64,000 nucleotides of DNA from Tigriopus japonicus (GCA_010645155.1 CM021312.1:3997844-4061843), one strand, 5' to 3'. Positions 1 to 13,513 are shown, counted from the first letter of the stretch. Notes: a model not told the origin generated them from the sequence alone. Translations and numbers: made by a program.

Positions 1-3000
1 GAGAGATCAAGAGGTAGTAGTAGTAGGCCATGCCTTTTGTGGTCACTTTTGACAATGCTTCGTTTCAGGGTGAAGACTTCACCGAAATCCTCGGAGTGAA
101 TTCGAAATCGGTGAACATGGCTAGACCAGATGCCGATTCGAGATTAATGGGAGAATGGAGTGACCATTTCGCGATTACTTACTTGAGTTGGTCAATTATA
201 GCGCGATTACAAATCTAGATTGCCGCGTTTTAATCCCGTTTGAGAGTCCATTTCCAAAGGTCGTGTTGCAAGTGCATTCATCTTAAGAAACCGCCTTTTT
301 CAGAAATTATTTTTCATTTGATGGAAAAAAGAGATTGGCTTCAATTTATCGAAGAGGTTTTTTTTTGGCAAAGCCGATGCGTAAATTTATAATTGTTGCA
401 TGATAATTGAGCTATGACCGACTTATTTGTCTGGAAACAGGAACAGTATAGGTAAAGGCTATAAAAAATGTTTTTAAAGCGTAATTTGAGGCAAAAAAAC
501 TTTTTCCTTAAACCTATGGTTTTCTAATACTTTCATCTGATAATTAATAATGTTGCACATCAGTCAATGGTTTAATGTGCGGAAGCCCGAGTTCAAAACA
601 AATTTCCATGTTTACTCTGCCAAGTGAACCTGCAATATTTTGTGGTCACGGTGATTTCTCCCTTTCAAATTTGATTAATTACCTAAACATGGTTCTTGAT
701 TTTTTTAAGTTCTTCCAAAAGGAACTGTAATTCAAACATCGATGCCGAAACTGAGCTTGACCTAAACTCATTGGTCACTTTCTCCCACACCGGATCCATA
801 TATGTTTTCCTCCTTCAATGTACGTACTACGTACATGAAGGATTCCCCAGACTCAATTCGATCTATGAAGATCGTGTGCATTGTTTGCCGGATCTTCGAC
901 ACGGTCGGTACGATCAGTACTTATGTACACGGAAAGAGGGAGCATTCTTCACAAAAGGCTACACTTCTGGGTCAACGCAAGTTTTCTCCAGATTTCCCTT
1001 TCAACGTGAGCGGGGCAGGAAATGGTCACGCTTGGATTCACCAGCTTGAATTCTAATCAACTTCCATCCAATGAAACTGATTCACCGCCAAGTACATCCA
1101 ACTAAAGAAGCTTCTGTAGATCCAACGAGTAAATGAAACACGGAAGATCAAAGGGAAAACACTGCAAGTCCAGGAAAAACAATGACAAAGTAGTTTTTAG
1201 AGTCGTGTTATGGGTTTGAGCATAGATTTCTAGAATTTCCAGGACTGCAAACAACCCACCCAGAGTGGTCCAATTTGCCAAGTTCAAAATGGGTCCACTC
1301 AGGGTCAGCCATTTAGATTTAGACAACTTCAGATGATCATGATAATGTCAAGTCACCTTAAACTATTGATGAACCTTCTGTGGTTTGCAAGGTCGCTTGT
1401 GTTGGAATATTCTCTGTTGTGACATCAACAAATCTTTTCATTCATCTGTTGTTTGAATGAGTCTGTACATCACCTCAAGAAAAGCAGGAGCTGCTAAGAT
1501 CAAGGTGAAGTCAAAGGTGGTTTTTAGAAAAAAAACTCAATTTATTTTTTCATATCTATTTATTGCTTTTTTGTATTTTTACTTTTGTAATTGTTGTGAA
1601 AAATTCAAAATTTAGTGGAAACTAGCCCTTAAACCCCCCTATCTGTGCAAGTCAGCTAGGTCAACGTGCAGAGGAACAGGAGGGTAGCCAAAATTGCTCT
1701 AGCCAAAATGAGAAGAAAACGAAGTGTTCAATGGAGTGGTTTGTTGAACCTTATCAAGAAATAAGGGCGTAAAAATATTCAAAGACAGTTACAATAACTT
1801 CCTTTACCAAAAGCTACCGTGTTGGTTAAAATAATATACTTTTGCGTGCTTGAGATGACAAGTGTTAAATGAGTAACAATATCTGACTGAAATTCAATCT
1901 TTACCACCCTTTCGTTTTGTCTACACTTGTGGGTGAAATTGCTCCACTCATATATTTAGTTCACATCACTTTGTTAGAGCTTTTTCACCAATAAACAATA
2001 AAAACAAGATATAAGGATGACTCTCAATATAAGAATGACACTGTTGCTGATTGGCAATTTTTTAACTTACTTCTTGAGAAGTGAGGTTGCTGATGGAGAA
2101 AAAGTACAATAATCAATTAGGGTATGGGTGCCAAGCAATAAAAAAAGCCCTTGCTGCATTCCATGACCTGAGGGTCAAGGCAGGAATCTCCTTTGATCCT
2201 TTGTCTACGGAGAAATTGCATCCGGGTGGATTGAACGGGCACAGGATTGGCTTTTCTCTGCATATCCGTTGCAAATTTCATCTCGTAAAAGTAGCCGTTC
2301 TTACAACCCACGTGGTTGTAAAAACTCTGTCGCAATTGTCATTCACACGAAGTTTCTACATCGCAGTTTCCAGTGTTTACAAATGAGTTTTTCATGTTCT
2401 CATTCCGTTGTTTTGCAGAGGAAGAATGACATTTCTAGAATTGACCATGAATTGGCAAAAAAAGAGGTTAATTTCCTTTCCGCAAGCCAAAATCCTGGCC
2501 TCTTGTTCAAGGTAAGGTTATACTTTGTTATCATAAAGTTCTGCAATGGCTGGATTCAGATTTCTAAACCTTCATATACCAGCTGCCATCCAATCCAAAC
2601 AGGTAGATATTTTTTTGGCTCAAAATGGTGATTTTACTGTTGTTTCTCACCAGATCTAACATATGGAGTCGGTGAGGGTTGTCCATAAAAGTTTCTCTCA
2701 TTACAGACTCAGAATTTGAGCTGGAAGGAAATTTTTCAAACCGGAAGACCAAGCAAGATCATCTAAGGTTTGTTTGTTGGCGAGTTATCGAAACCAATGG
2801 TTGGACGGACAAGAGAGAGTATTGACTAGGAAGGGGAAAAGAATTGGAATACTTGAACCTCCTGTTGAGAGAGTGCTGGACAACCAACCATCTGACGCAC
2901 GGAAATCCAGCTATTCACAAATTTATCCACTGCCAATAGGTGCTAACTTGGGACCATCCAATTTGGAGATGGTCATGTTTTGAAATAGATAGAAAGAGGC

Positions 3001-4974
3001 TGAAGATGGTCACAATTAAAATGATTTCTCAAGATTTTCAAGGATCTGGGAACTTTTGTTCACGTCTAATGAAACAATTAGTGTGCGGTCAAAACGATCA
3101 CCCTTCTGACCATCAATCGTAAGTTGCAAAAGAGCAAATACAAACTATCCTTGAATTAGGAAATAAACTATCCTCTCAGGTGTGGTTTCTCTTATCTGTC
3201 TGGTACGTGAATAAATTTTGATATTGTGCGAATGAACAGTTTGTGACTGAACCGCGTTCTCCGCGTCTTGAATTTGACAGAACCGTTTGAGAAGCAACGG
3301 AGCATGACCATTTTCCCTGGACAAATTTAAAGCGCTTGATGTGTGGAAGCCTCAAGTGCCGTTAACGTAAGTGATTACCTCTTGGTGAATAGGTTTAGTA
3401 AAGAAGAAAACCACAAATGGGAAAGAGATTCAAGGCACCAAGAGGTCACACTAAGTTGAAGAAGTTTAAGGGCTTGCGGCAAACCTTAAGGGCGGTTTTG
3501 GTGAAGCATCGAAACGCGTCCATCTTTGGCAGAAACACTTTCAAATCAATGCAGCGATGGGAAACTTCAGGAAGAAGCTAGATGTCCACAGGGGGAACCT
3601 AATGTTTAATCGAGTATGACCTGCTTTAAGTGACTAGCCCCTCACCTGTCTATTTTAGTATTCTTGAATGGTCTCTCAGAGGTAACCATATATGGACTAA
3701 AAAGGTAGCTGAACATTTTCTTTACTGAAAGCATTACCCACTTTCTTTGAGGCACATCATATGAAAATGCGAGCGAAACTAGAGCCACTACATTTAATCG
3801 AGTACGCACATGAACCACTTTGGATCAAGTGTCTCCACATATTTGTAGAAGAAAAAAGTAAAAAAAAATCTTTAAAAATAAAAAAAAAAACTTTAAAGAC
3901 AACAAAATGTTTTAATTGACCCTGACATGACCATGAGTCACAATAAATCTTATTATTATTATTAAAAATTATGCTTGTTTCTCTTTTTCCTCCAAGTGGT
4001 ACGTTTTCACAAACTTGTGCAAGTTCTTGTCCTAAGATAACATATGAGAACTCTTCTTCTGTAATGGCTCTATGCCAAGCTTTAATTGAGCACAAAACTA
4101 GTCACCCTATTCTCCAATTAACTTTGTTGCGAAAGTAAGAAAATCATTGTTCTCTTGGACTTCACCGTCGATACTATATCGTTTGCTACTATTATCATAT
4201 CCAGTACCTTGGCCACAAGCGATTTTGTGGGAAAACGTCAGTGATCTTCCAGAGATTTCTGGGATTTTAGCTGTTGAGAAATGCCGGCTTAATCGACCTT
4301 GTTGGCACAAATGAGGATGTGCTTCACTTGAAACAAGACTTGAATTTGGCCAAGAACTAATTTATGTGTCCGTGTGGAGCTCTATCAAAATGGTTTTGGA
4401 GCCAATCACCTTTGGAATTGATTGAAGGGAAAGTAGCCCCCAACCAAAAGAGGAGAGGAAGAGGTGTGATTTGATTGAATTCCTCCCATTAATGGTGAAT
4501 AACACAAAATGATCGAGACATGATGAAGTCTCTTAAATGACCACATAGGAACAGACTCTCGTTTGATGGCCCGAATGATCTTTTTCTTGTTTTGAATGGG
4601 TGTCTTCTACAATGCAGTGTAGATAGGCTTCACTCCTAATCTGTCAATTTCTCTTTGGCTACAAGCTGTTTCATCCAACATCAGGTTCTCATTCCCTCAT
4701 CTCGCGAGAAACTTGCCAAGAACCAACAAGCACCAAACTATCCGGAATGAAATGGAAAGTGAGAGGCAGATTCTGAAGGAATTTGAGAACATCTTAGCAA
4801 GTGAGACGTTTCTTTCCTCAATATCTTTGCGCGAGAGTCGTTGCCACCACTGTTACTGAACAAATGTTTCTGAAATCTCTTTTCTTTCACAGTTTCAACA
4901 ACCCCTCCCATGCATGTGTTGTGGTAACTAGACGAATTTTTGTCCCCCTCCGACAAGAAATCTGACGCTGTTCA
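1..4974. other. No recognisable gene; AT-rich intergenic DNA
   Basis: I see no coding region with domain, splice or codon support here. Open frames are under about 120 codons and overlap on both strands without homology. A near-perfect palindrome lies at 811-842 (TCCTTCA arms around GTACGTA). Positions 3845-3965 are A-rich low complexity ending in an ATT repeat. The part next to 4974 should hold the 3' untranslated region of the minus-strand gene that ends at 4975, but I saw no convincing AATAAA close to it. Confidence 0.6.
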
Positions 4975-7900
4975 TCAGTAAATAATAGATGGCTTTGGCT
5001 TACCACTGTAGAATTGATGACCAAGTTCTAGCATCATTGGATCTCGCGGACTTCGTCCTTGACGTCGTCGATTTTCCACCGAAGACACGTACACCGTCCA
5101 AAGAACCGATCCGATGGCACCAATTCCGAGTCCAGCCAATGCCACTGTATTAACCGGATTGAATTGGTCCACTTCACTGAATGTCTCCACACCATCTTCG
5201 CCAATTTTATTCTCGGCAGAGGGCGTGCCTGGAGCCAAGAACTTGAGACCACTCACGACGGAAGACACAATACCGGCTGGAATACTGGTTAAGGCGTTGA
5301 AGATCCCACCGCCAGTTGAGGAGGTTGAAGTACTGGATTCGCCGGCAGCCACGCCAATCTTGTTGACTGAGGAGGCTCCAGAGACATCCGAATCCTCGCT
5401 TTCGTCGTCTCCCATGAAGGTGTTGACCGTGGTGATGAAATTGTTGACCGAGTTCTGGAGCGCTAGCGCCTCTTGTTGAAGCTCAAACTCGTTGATGAAT
5501 CGAGTGATCATGGAGTCTTGGAGGGCCCCAGAGGCAACAAGAGTGCCGGGCTTTGTTGCCGAGGCAGGGGCAGCTCCCCCATTAACCACACGGTCCATTT
5601 TTGTAATGAAGGTCTGGACAAAGCCCTCAGGCTCTGCCGCTGCTGCTGCTCCACCAGTATCGGCCGCCTCTCCAATCTTGTCCACACCTTGGGCGCCACT
5701 GGAACTACTTCCAACGATACCGTTGACAAGGCTCGATGCCTGTTTCAGAATTGTAGACATGAGACTACCCCCGGTTGACGAGGACGATGTCGATGAGGAG
5801 TCTGAGGTTGATGGGGAGCTCGAGCTAGTTGGATTTACTGCCTCTTGAGCTGAGCTGATGAGGTTACCTATAGCCTCTATGGGATTGGCAGGCTCTGGTT
5901 TAGGTAAGGCATCCTCCCCTAGGGCATTGACGATCTCGTTCTCCAAGGATGTCCAGTCCCCACTGATCTGAGCCGAAGCAAAGGCCTGCTGCAGTTTGGT
6001 CGGCTCAGCTCCTGCACCTACCGCTTCCAATCCCAATTTCTCGAGTTCTTCAGGACTCAGGTCTTGTAGAGGACTCTTTCTCTTGCCCGGGGCTTTAGTG
6101 GACGTACTAGTAACAACAGATGCCACCGACCCAACCTTGTTCGAGATACTATCCACAGACTCTGTTATTTTCGTAGTTTCCGTTGGGGGAGCCTCCGGAA
6201 TCGAATTCGATGGAGTGGCTGTGGCATGTTCCCAAACCCAGAAAGCCATTTTCCTCAGGTATTTGCCCCCATAGGACGACAAAGTGGCTATGGCAATATC
6301 AATATCATCGGCGGCAGCGGCACCTCCAGCCACCGTGTTCGTGTCAATCCTATCTGGAGACGACCCTGATGAGCTCGAGTCGTCCGAGCCTCCACTCGAA
6401 CCAAAACTGGTTAATAGGGAGAAGATCTTGATGGCATTGGCAGCTAGACTTGCCACCCAACTGAGGTCGTTGCCGCCTTGTCTGAAAAGAAATTGGAAAT
6501 GGAAAGCTCACTCGTGTTAGGTTGACGAAACTATCAATAGAAGTGCCTGAAGCTGGAGGGGAGAATAATTGGCATGAGTTGCATCTGACTTCATTAGGAT
6601 CTCCCATTTTGAGTTGCACACTTCATTTGCATAACTAAGAGGCTTTGAGAAGCTTTCGTGACTGGACTGTTCGTTCAAGACGACGGCTTCAAATGAAACG
6701 AAATCATGCAGGTTTCGTGAAACCCGGGTTGGCAAACATTAAAATATTGCCTCGAGCATTAGATTAACATGTCGGGTGAAAAGCCGATATGCCTCTAATT
6801 TGGAATCATATTTCTTTTTTCAAAAAGAACCACCACGTCATTTGGGTTGGATGCTAAAATGCATCTGGACTTTGACCTAAATGCTTATCCGAAACTCCTC
6901 AGGAACGAAAAAGTTTCACTTTCAATGCTTCTTTGCCTTGACTCAAACTTGCCTCGAAATATGATAGAGCTTGAACTTAATGGGTCATTCATTCCTTTCT
7001 CTCGCCGAGATCCAAGGATTCGTGGATAGACAATTATTTTTTTCGCCATCAACTCGACCAATCCCAAGCCTTCATGGAGTCCAAAACTAATGCTTCCCCC
7101 CATCGTTTTTGCCCTAAGCTTTTGGCCTGCAGTTACAATTGGGGGGGTCAGCGAGCCTCCACAATGTTAATTAATCTCTGGCAAAAACAGGAACTTTCCT
7201 TCTCAAACCATCTGTTGCGTGCTTCACATTTAATCATGGTTAGATGTACATCGGTCAAACGCATGTTGTTTCAGCGTCATACATTTCTTTCCTGATTGAA
7301 TAGATTTATTGCCAATTTAGAGCTTTTATGGTCAGACGTTTGACAGGCTCTCAAGGGCATTTGTGTAAGGTGATGGAATTAATAAAACAATTACCACTTC
7401 CTTTAGCCTCTGAAGGTTGCAGTTGAATGCATCATTGCATTCTTTTACTTCGAGTCGATTTGGCCTCAATTTTAAGGCCAATGACTCTTGGAAAACCATT
7501 CATTTGAGCAAGTGGCAAGGCGTGTCTTATGAGTAATGCCCACTTTTATACCTTTTTATGTCTCCCACACATTCCAAATTTGATGGACGTGTCGAAAGGA
7601 TGGTTCTTCTCTTTGCATGCACAAGCCTGGACTTGGAATGTCCAGGTTCATTGGTATTTCTGCATCCTCAGGAATGCTCAACCCAACCCTCCCAAATACC
7701 TCAAGATTGGTCGAGAGAACAATCGAATTTTTTCAATCATGTTGACACAATGAGAAACTTTCTCCTCTCCGACTTTGGGAGAGGTTCGGCGTATCAAATC
7801 TTTGGGTATGCCTGCTTCCATCAAACATTTATAATGAGCGTCGAGTGTTGTTGTTGGCTCCAAGGGGCGCCCACATTTCAAATTGCTATTCAAATGGGGC

Positions 7901-8819
7901 CTGATTGAGGTCATTAAAGTCGTAGTGCCTGCGAGTGAAAACCATTGGCGTCGAATGAAGCAGAACCTGGGTTTAGCCCCACTGTCGTCTTCGTCGTCGT
8001 TGATTTGTGAGCGGTTGAACATTAGCCCAGAGACAGGGTGAGGTTCAAAACATTCTTTCCCCAAAGAACTGGTTTCTTTTTGTCATCTACCTTTTTTTAT
8101 TATCTTCCAATGATCAATCAAGTTCTAGGATATTTAACCCACTTTTTGGTCGTTTTGCCTAAGAGCCGTGTTTTACAAAATCATCTAGTTTTGTTGGAAA
8201 ATGATGCAATTGTCCTATTTTTTGTTGACAAATTCTCTCGTGTTGAGAAGGAGGCATCTTTTTTTCGCAGCACCCTGTTACAGTAAAAAGACAACAATTT
8301 GATAGCAGTTACTGTAATTGCTTCAGCCATGGAGTTGCACAAAACACAGCCATCCAGAAAGCGAAAGAGCTAGATACCATCACACAAACCCACTCACGCC
8401 GGAAAAGGGATGGAATGTATGTACTCTGTCCCAATAATTAGGGCTCACCTGAAAATTGCATCATTATTTCGGATTCCACGGATACGATTGCTTATTGGGC
8501 TACTGTCTTGATCACTGCTGTAATGATGCTTTGGCAACTTCTCCCGTCTGAAGGGTCTTTTGTAAAGTTTCTCTAGACTTGGAGGGATCACGTAGTCGGA
8601 ATATGTTCCGGAATAATCGTAGTAGTCGCCCTCAACCTCGTCATTATTGACGTCCTGATAATTGTACATGTAGTCACTGGCCTCACTTGGTTGATGGTTG
8701 GTGGTCGAATATCTGTCTGTTGTAACCGGTTTTGGGGAGGCTGCGGGCACGGGTTGAAAACTTGCGGCGGGAAACCCTGCTGAAGCCCCGGGATGAGGGA
8801 TAGGTACAAATTGATCCAT
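4975..8819 (-). CDS. Ala/Ser-rich single-pass membrane protein of unknown function (2 coding exons)
   Basis: Exons are 8819-8449 and 6481-4975. The donor is AG|GTGAGC and the acceptor TTTTCAG|A; the split codon AGA keeps one frame of 625 residues. Residues 1-123 are acidic and rich in Tyr, Pro and Asp. The long middle is low-complexity Ser/Ala/Gly/Thr. A short motif recurs: SNKVGSVAS, DKIGEAADT, NKIGVAAGE and NKIGEDGVE. Residues about 568-591 (NTVALAGLGIGAIGSV onward) form one hydrophobic segment, followed by a basic tail of 34 residues starting VENRRRQGRS. No signal peptide is visible, so it may be tail-anchored, or a first exon may be missing: the ATG at 8819 follows a possible acceptor (ATAACAG|G), with an in-frame stop further upstream. 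I do not recognise the family. Two exons with matching phase and a long frame make it a real gene; its function is unknown. Confidence 0.78.
6482..8448 (-). other. Intron of the Ala/Ser-rich gene
   Basis: This 1967-nt intron has a GTGAGC donor and a TTTTCAG acceptor. It holds a minus-strand open frame at 7678-8064 with an acidic NDDEDDSGA stretch, which could be a skipped or alternative exon. I saw no clean acceptor and donor pair around it, and the flanking exons already join in frame without it. Confidence 0.55.
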
Positions 8820-9771
8820 CCTGTTATTTTTTTGATCAAGTTAAATGTCTATTTATGAACGGAACTGTCACTTAATTTGCCTGTGGAGGTCAAGACACAT
8901 TTTCTGGTTTCAACCAGGATATAACCATTGGCACTAGTGAAGAAAATCCTGAGCGAGTATGTTTGTGTCTCACATGTGAGCGAATGCACTACTAACCGGA
9001 GTTTAGGTTGGATGGTAGCAATCGAGGTGGCAAGTGGTTGATGGTTGGTGGGAAAGCGGGAGCGAACGGAGCGCAAATCGGTGGACGTCGTCCAAGAAAA
9101 TCGAGAGTCAAATTCCATGCCTCTTTCTTAACTAGCAACCACTCTCGAAACTTTGAACACGATCACCTCTGAGATGTGTGCCTGCACGGGACACGGCCAT
9201 AAAATGAAAATTTTAGCACACCAGGGTCTGAAGGACGGCAATGTTTTGCGAGTGTTAAATTGCACCCTAGTTGGACAAGATTTCCCCAAGCGTCAAGGCA
9301 AGCAACTCCAGCAACTCGAAGCAAAACCTTTGGAAATGAATATCTCTTTTTCTGCCACTCGTAATTGGTTTGCCGGGCAACTGCCGGCATATACATTTAT
9401 TCATGCACCTATCTTTAAAGTCTGCAACGGTTATGTGGAAGATAATTCTCCGCGGGAGATCTGGGCACTCACCAGAATGGACAGGTCTGATTGATGCCGA
9501 AAGACTTTTTATGAGTGAGAGAAATCCTGATCGAGAGAGTTTCGATACGATGCCCAATGAAAGATTAGTAAATATGAAAGGAGTGTAGATTTTATTCGAT
9601 AATGGTACAAAGATATGTGATAAACAACAACAAATTTGAAACACGTTGAACATGTCATGATAGGAAGCAAATAAGAAGTGGACGTATGCATCACAGCCTT
9701 GACTCCAAATAATAAATAGTATAAATAATACGGTTCAGTACGGTGCGGTTAATGCCCTGAGGGAAGAAAAC
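8820..9771. other. Spacer between the Ala/Ser-rich gene and the protease gene
   Basis: It holds the 5' flank of the upstream minus-strand gene and the 3' flank of the protease gene. A minus-strand AATAAA (plus-strand TTTATT, near 9590) is a plausible poly(A) signal for the protease. A 17-base word, TGGTTGATGGTTGGTGG, occurs at 9035-9051 and again inside the first exon of the Ala/Ser-rich gene at 8688-8704. No further gene is visible. Confidence 0.5.
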
Positions 9772-12700
9772 TCAAAGTTTCCGCAAAGTGTCGTGAATCC
9801 ATTGGAGGTAATGTTGCACCCTGGAGTACACCCCAGGTTTGTTCCTTTGACCACAGCCATCACCCCAGCTAACAACACCGTATAAATGATATCTCCCTAA
9901 GAAAGTTAAGAGAATTGTATTAGGTTGCGTGACAATAACAACATTGTTGCGCTAGGCTTTGCAAGAAAAGAAATCCTCACCATTAACTTTGCAAGTCAGG
10001 GGACCCCCTGAATCTCCTTTGCACGAATCGACTCCTCCAGCTTGATATCCAGCGCAAGTCATACCATCCACAATATTTCGATTAGAGATGGAGTACATTT
10101 CACGGCATTCTCGTGTGTTTATCAACGGCACAGCCGCAGTTTGAAGGCACAGGGCTCCTTCATCTAGGGTACCAGCTAAAGGAAATGACATTTTTTATCA
10201 ACTTATTACAAGAAATCAATATCTAGAGCCATTTACCCTCAGTTTTGCCCCAACCAGCAATGATACATTCCATGCCAGGTTCAAACCAGGTATCAGAGGA
10301 AGGAAGACAAGCAGGAGCCACATTGTCTGAGAAAGAAATTCCAACACTGCCCCCCTTGCGTCGGATCTTAAGGACAGCAATATCATTACTGTATCTGCCC
10401 AGCTTGGGTGAACTGAAATAAAATACAATCAAAAATGGGACCAGTTGTGAACCAATTTACTTTGGTTGCTTACTCCCAATCTGGATGAAGAAGGACGTCT
10501 TGCACGTCAAAGGCCAATTCGTTGTCCTCTGTCTTGTCCAGATGATTTTGTCCGATCACAACTCGCATGTAAGAGTGATGATGTCCTCTGAGATATGGAT
10601 GGGTAAATTAGGAGGTTGGGTGAATTTAACGAGGGAACTACCATGTATTTTTTTTGTCGTATTTTGATACCGCACCAAACGTGCATTTTGTATAATTAGT
10701 GCAAAAATGAGAGGATGGTAAGGGACTTACTGGAAGCAATGAGCTGCCGAAAGGATATGATCTTTAGAGATGATTGTACCACCACAGTGGTGTTTGTAGT
10801 CAAAATCTGGGTTGGACGGATCACGGATTTGGATTTGGGCAATCCAGGGATGGTCGCCATATTTGGAGCAGGTGCCATTAAGGATGCGGAAAGAAGGTTT
10901 TAATTTCAAGGAGTAACTGAGTGAGGAAGGAAAAATGATTGAATAAATATTAACGTTAAGTGGATGCTGAATACTTTATTGAGTGCGTGCAAATATTTTG
11001 GAATTTATTAACACCTTTCGCGGGAACGACCACAAACGCCGGAGAAATCGTAAGGAGAAGGCTCAGACAGATGCTCGACCGTGGTACCTCTTTGACGGCC
11101 TTGGCGGTGATTGGCCTTCTTTTCATCCTGCCATTTCTTGAAAGAATCTCCTCGTTTTTCTCGCTTCAACGTTTCAGGTTGCTAGAAAGGGTTATCAATA
11201 AAGAAATCATTTGCATTTTAAATGTTCGCCAATAGATGGAGCCATTTCTGGGGTGGACCAAATTTCTTTGGTAATTTTCAGACGCTGAAATTAGCTCAGC
11301 ACAAAGAATAAACCTCAAACAAAATACTCAAGTTGAAACCCTGCATTTGTGGTAGTGCAATTTTTAATCTAGTGCACTGAAATTTTAAGTGTTCAATGAT
11401 AAAATGCGCCATCCAGTTTGTTCTCTGCTATTTGGTTTGCCAAATTCATCCATAAAAATCAGATATGGAGGATTGTTCAGTTACTTTTAGGTTGTACAAA
11501 ATTTGCGTTTAGCTAATTATATTAGGTGGAGTTCTTTATGATTGCTTACTTGCGCCATCTACACTTGCAAACAATTGCTGCTTTTTGAAAATGGGAATAT
11601 TTATCATCCACAGACACAAGATTTAAAAAACTCACCTTCCTTCGCTTTTTGCGAACCACTCGGACAATCTTTTTTATTTGCTCTGCTTTCTCATCGGTCA
11701 ATGGAACTTGCTTGATATGGTCATCAAAGGGGATAGCACTAGCCAGATGGTTCGGCTTCAACAAAAATTTGTCCCGGATTCGATGGAGAAGCGTGGAAGG
11801 AACAGGATCCTCTTGCAAAGCAGATTCCGAGGCCTCGACCAGATCAATAACTATGAGATGATAAGTTGTTATGTACAAACCTGAGATTGATATGGGAATC
11901 TTGGTACATTTTCAAAAGTGCGGCGAGTTTAATTTTATTGTGCCAACCCTTTGGTTCGTAAAGACAGAAAAAGCTCAATTTGGTGTCCCAGATTTAGATG
12001 AAGTGACTAGCTAGGGAAAAAACGAGGTACCTGTTTGAAAACCATAAATTAGATCCATTGATCCACTTAACATTTAACATTGAGTTTCCAATTCAAGATC
12101 AAATATTGGGATCAAACTGGAAATATAGATTTGTTGCTTGAAGTCAAGCGTTTCTGAGGATCATCACGCAAGATCCTTGTCATGCTAAATTAAAAAAAAA
12201 TCAATATATTTAAAGACAGATGAACAGAGGCAACATGCGTTTTACGTTTCATACGTTTATGAATAGAGAAGGATTTTCCGGTATGTTTCCTTCGTTGCTC
12301 AAGCGTTTGTGAAACCCTGGCTCTCGTGTAGTCTTTTTATCGTCAATCTAACTAATCAAAGATGGTCCTAAATATACAGGAGAACGGAAAATTTCCTGTC
12401 CACCAAGGCTTCCTCTTAGCTTGCAACATTTTTGCACGCAAATCCAATACCGGTTTTAGCCATGCCACGCAAGACAAAATTTGGTGGTCTTAATCTGCAC
12501 TGATCATGGATCGCATTTCTTTCCTGGTTTTCCGTCGGTGCCCAACCACATTGGTTCTTGGTGCACTCTAGCGAAATGAATCGGAACACCTATCTTTTGG
12601 ATGCTTTTGTCTCGACTTTTAGAGCAACAGGAGCAACAGTTTGGACTTTCGTTTTCAGCAACACTAAATTGGGTCACTCAAATATCTTGAGAACCCATCA

Positions 12701-13513
12701 ACCCGTCTGATCAATTAACAACTTGAATTGTTGACGGGTTCAAATTTGCGTGTTGCTTCTTTCATATCGGCTTTCATTTGAATAGAGGTGCATGTTAGAG
12801 CGCATTGAATTACCGGAAACACCTGCGACCAGAGGGCAAATTTGGTGACGTATTGCCTCACCAAAAAATTGCGTCATTCGAAATACAAAAGTTGTCAACA
12901 CAAAAAAAAGAGTGAATGAAGCGCGTGATGTTTCATTAGAAACTCAATGGTTCTCATTTTTGTGAACGTCTTCTTGCCGCCCCAAGCAAAAACAATAATT
13001 GCGAAAGAAAAAAAAAACTCACGTGTTTCTTTTGATCAATCAAACACGTGCTTTCTTAATTTGCGGACGTGTGATGTATTTGTTCTCGTGATTTATCAGT
13101 TAGATATGAATTAAAAATAGGTGTCATTTTAGGTGATGAAATATATTTGAACTTGTAATTACTTTTTGCATGGAATGGAAATTGTAACATTAATAGTTTC
13201 GTAATGTGATTGTTTTTTAAAACTGGTTACTTGCAAATCGAAATAAGTGACTTGATTCAGTTGAGAAGCAAAGTAGCTAAACAATTTGGTTGTTGTGAGG
13301 AGTAGGATTGGGAAAAAGCTCCCAATTTATTTAAAATTACTCTTCCACCGTGCCCTTCATTTTTGACAACCATCGTGTTGTTTTTAATCCAATTCGCAGA
13401 TTTCATGTTTGAGCAACCTTACCCGAGTTGAAGATCAGAATTGTTCCAAGGAGACACCCAAGGGCTGAGAGTGTCCTGAATGAGGACACAGGACACGGAG
13501 AACACTTCATCAT
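9772..13513 (-). CDS. Secreted trypsin-like serine protease (S1 family), 8 exons, complete
   Basis: Exons: 13513-13423, 11850-11636, 11181-11015, 10916-10731, 10587-10474, 10412-10237, 10175-9981 and 9896-9772. All introns are GT-AG and all phases agree, giving 422 residues. Exon 1 (MMKC...) carries a hydrophobic signal peptide. Residues 31-168 are a long pro-region with basic stretches ([15 protein letters not shown]) and no cysteine-rich clip domain; Cys152 is a likely partner for the Cys in VAPACLP, tying the pro-part to the protease as in chymotrypsinogen. Activation is expected at FR168|ILNG. The catalytic triad is His217 (SAAHC), Asp268 (NDIAVL) and Ser372 (GDSGGP). Asp366, six residues before the serine, with VSWGDGCG predicts cleavage after Arg or Lys. 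It should act outside the cell; its substrate is unknown. Digestive, immune or moulting roles are all possible, and the long pro-region argues against a simple digestive trypsin. Confidence 0.95.
13020..13050. repeat. Short inverted repeat with paired CACGTG boxes
   Basis: Two CACGTG E-boxes (13020-13025 and 13045-13050) form 9-bp arms CACGTGTTT and AAACACGTG around a 13-base loop containing TTGATCAA. It lies in the large first intron of the protease gene, 370 bp downstream of exon 1, so a regulatory role is possible but only a guess. Confidence 0.5.

Noticed and set aside
696..1056. Two overlapping plus-strand open frames of 117 and 84 codons
   Set aside because: No domain, signal peptide, or splice context; overlapping frames of similar length suggest chance openness around a palindrome.
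5059..6520. Several plus-strand frames opposite the Ala/Ser-rich exon
   Set aside because: They are antisense shadows of a GC-richer, low-complexity coding exon with a clear splice acceptor on the minus strand.
7678..8064. 128-codon minus-strand frame in the intron of the Ala/Ser-rich gene
   Set aside because: No usable acceptor and donor pair; the flanking exons already join in frame without it.
8688..9051. 17-base word TGGTTGATGGTTGGTGG at 8688 and 9035
   Set aside because: It is simple and GGTT-rich; two copies 350 bp apart are not enough to claim a regulatory repeat.
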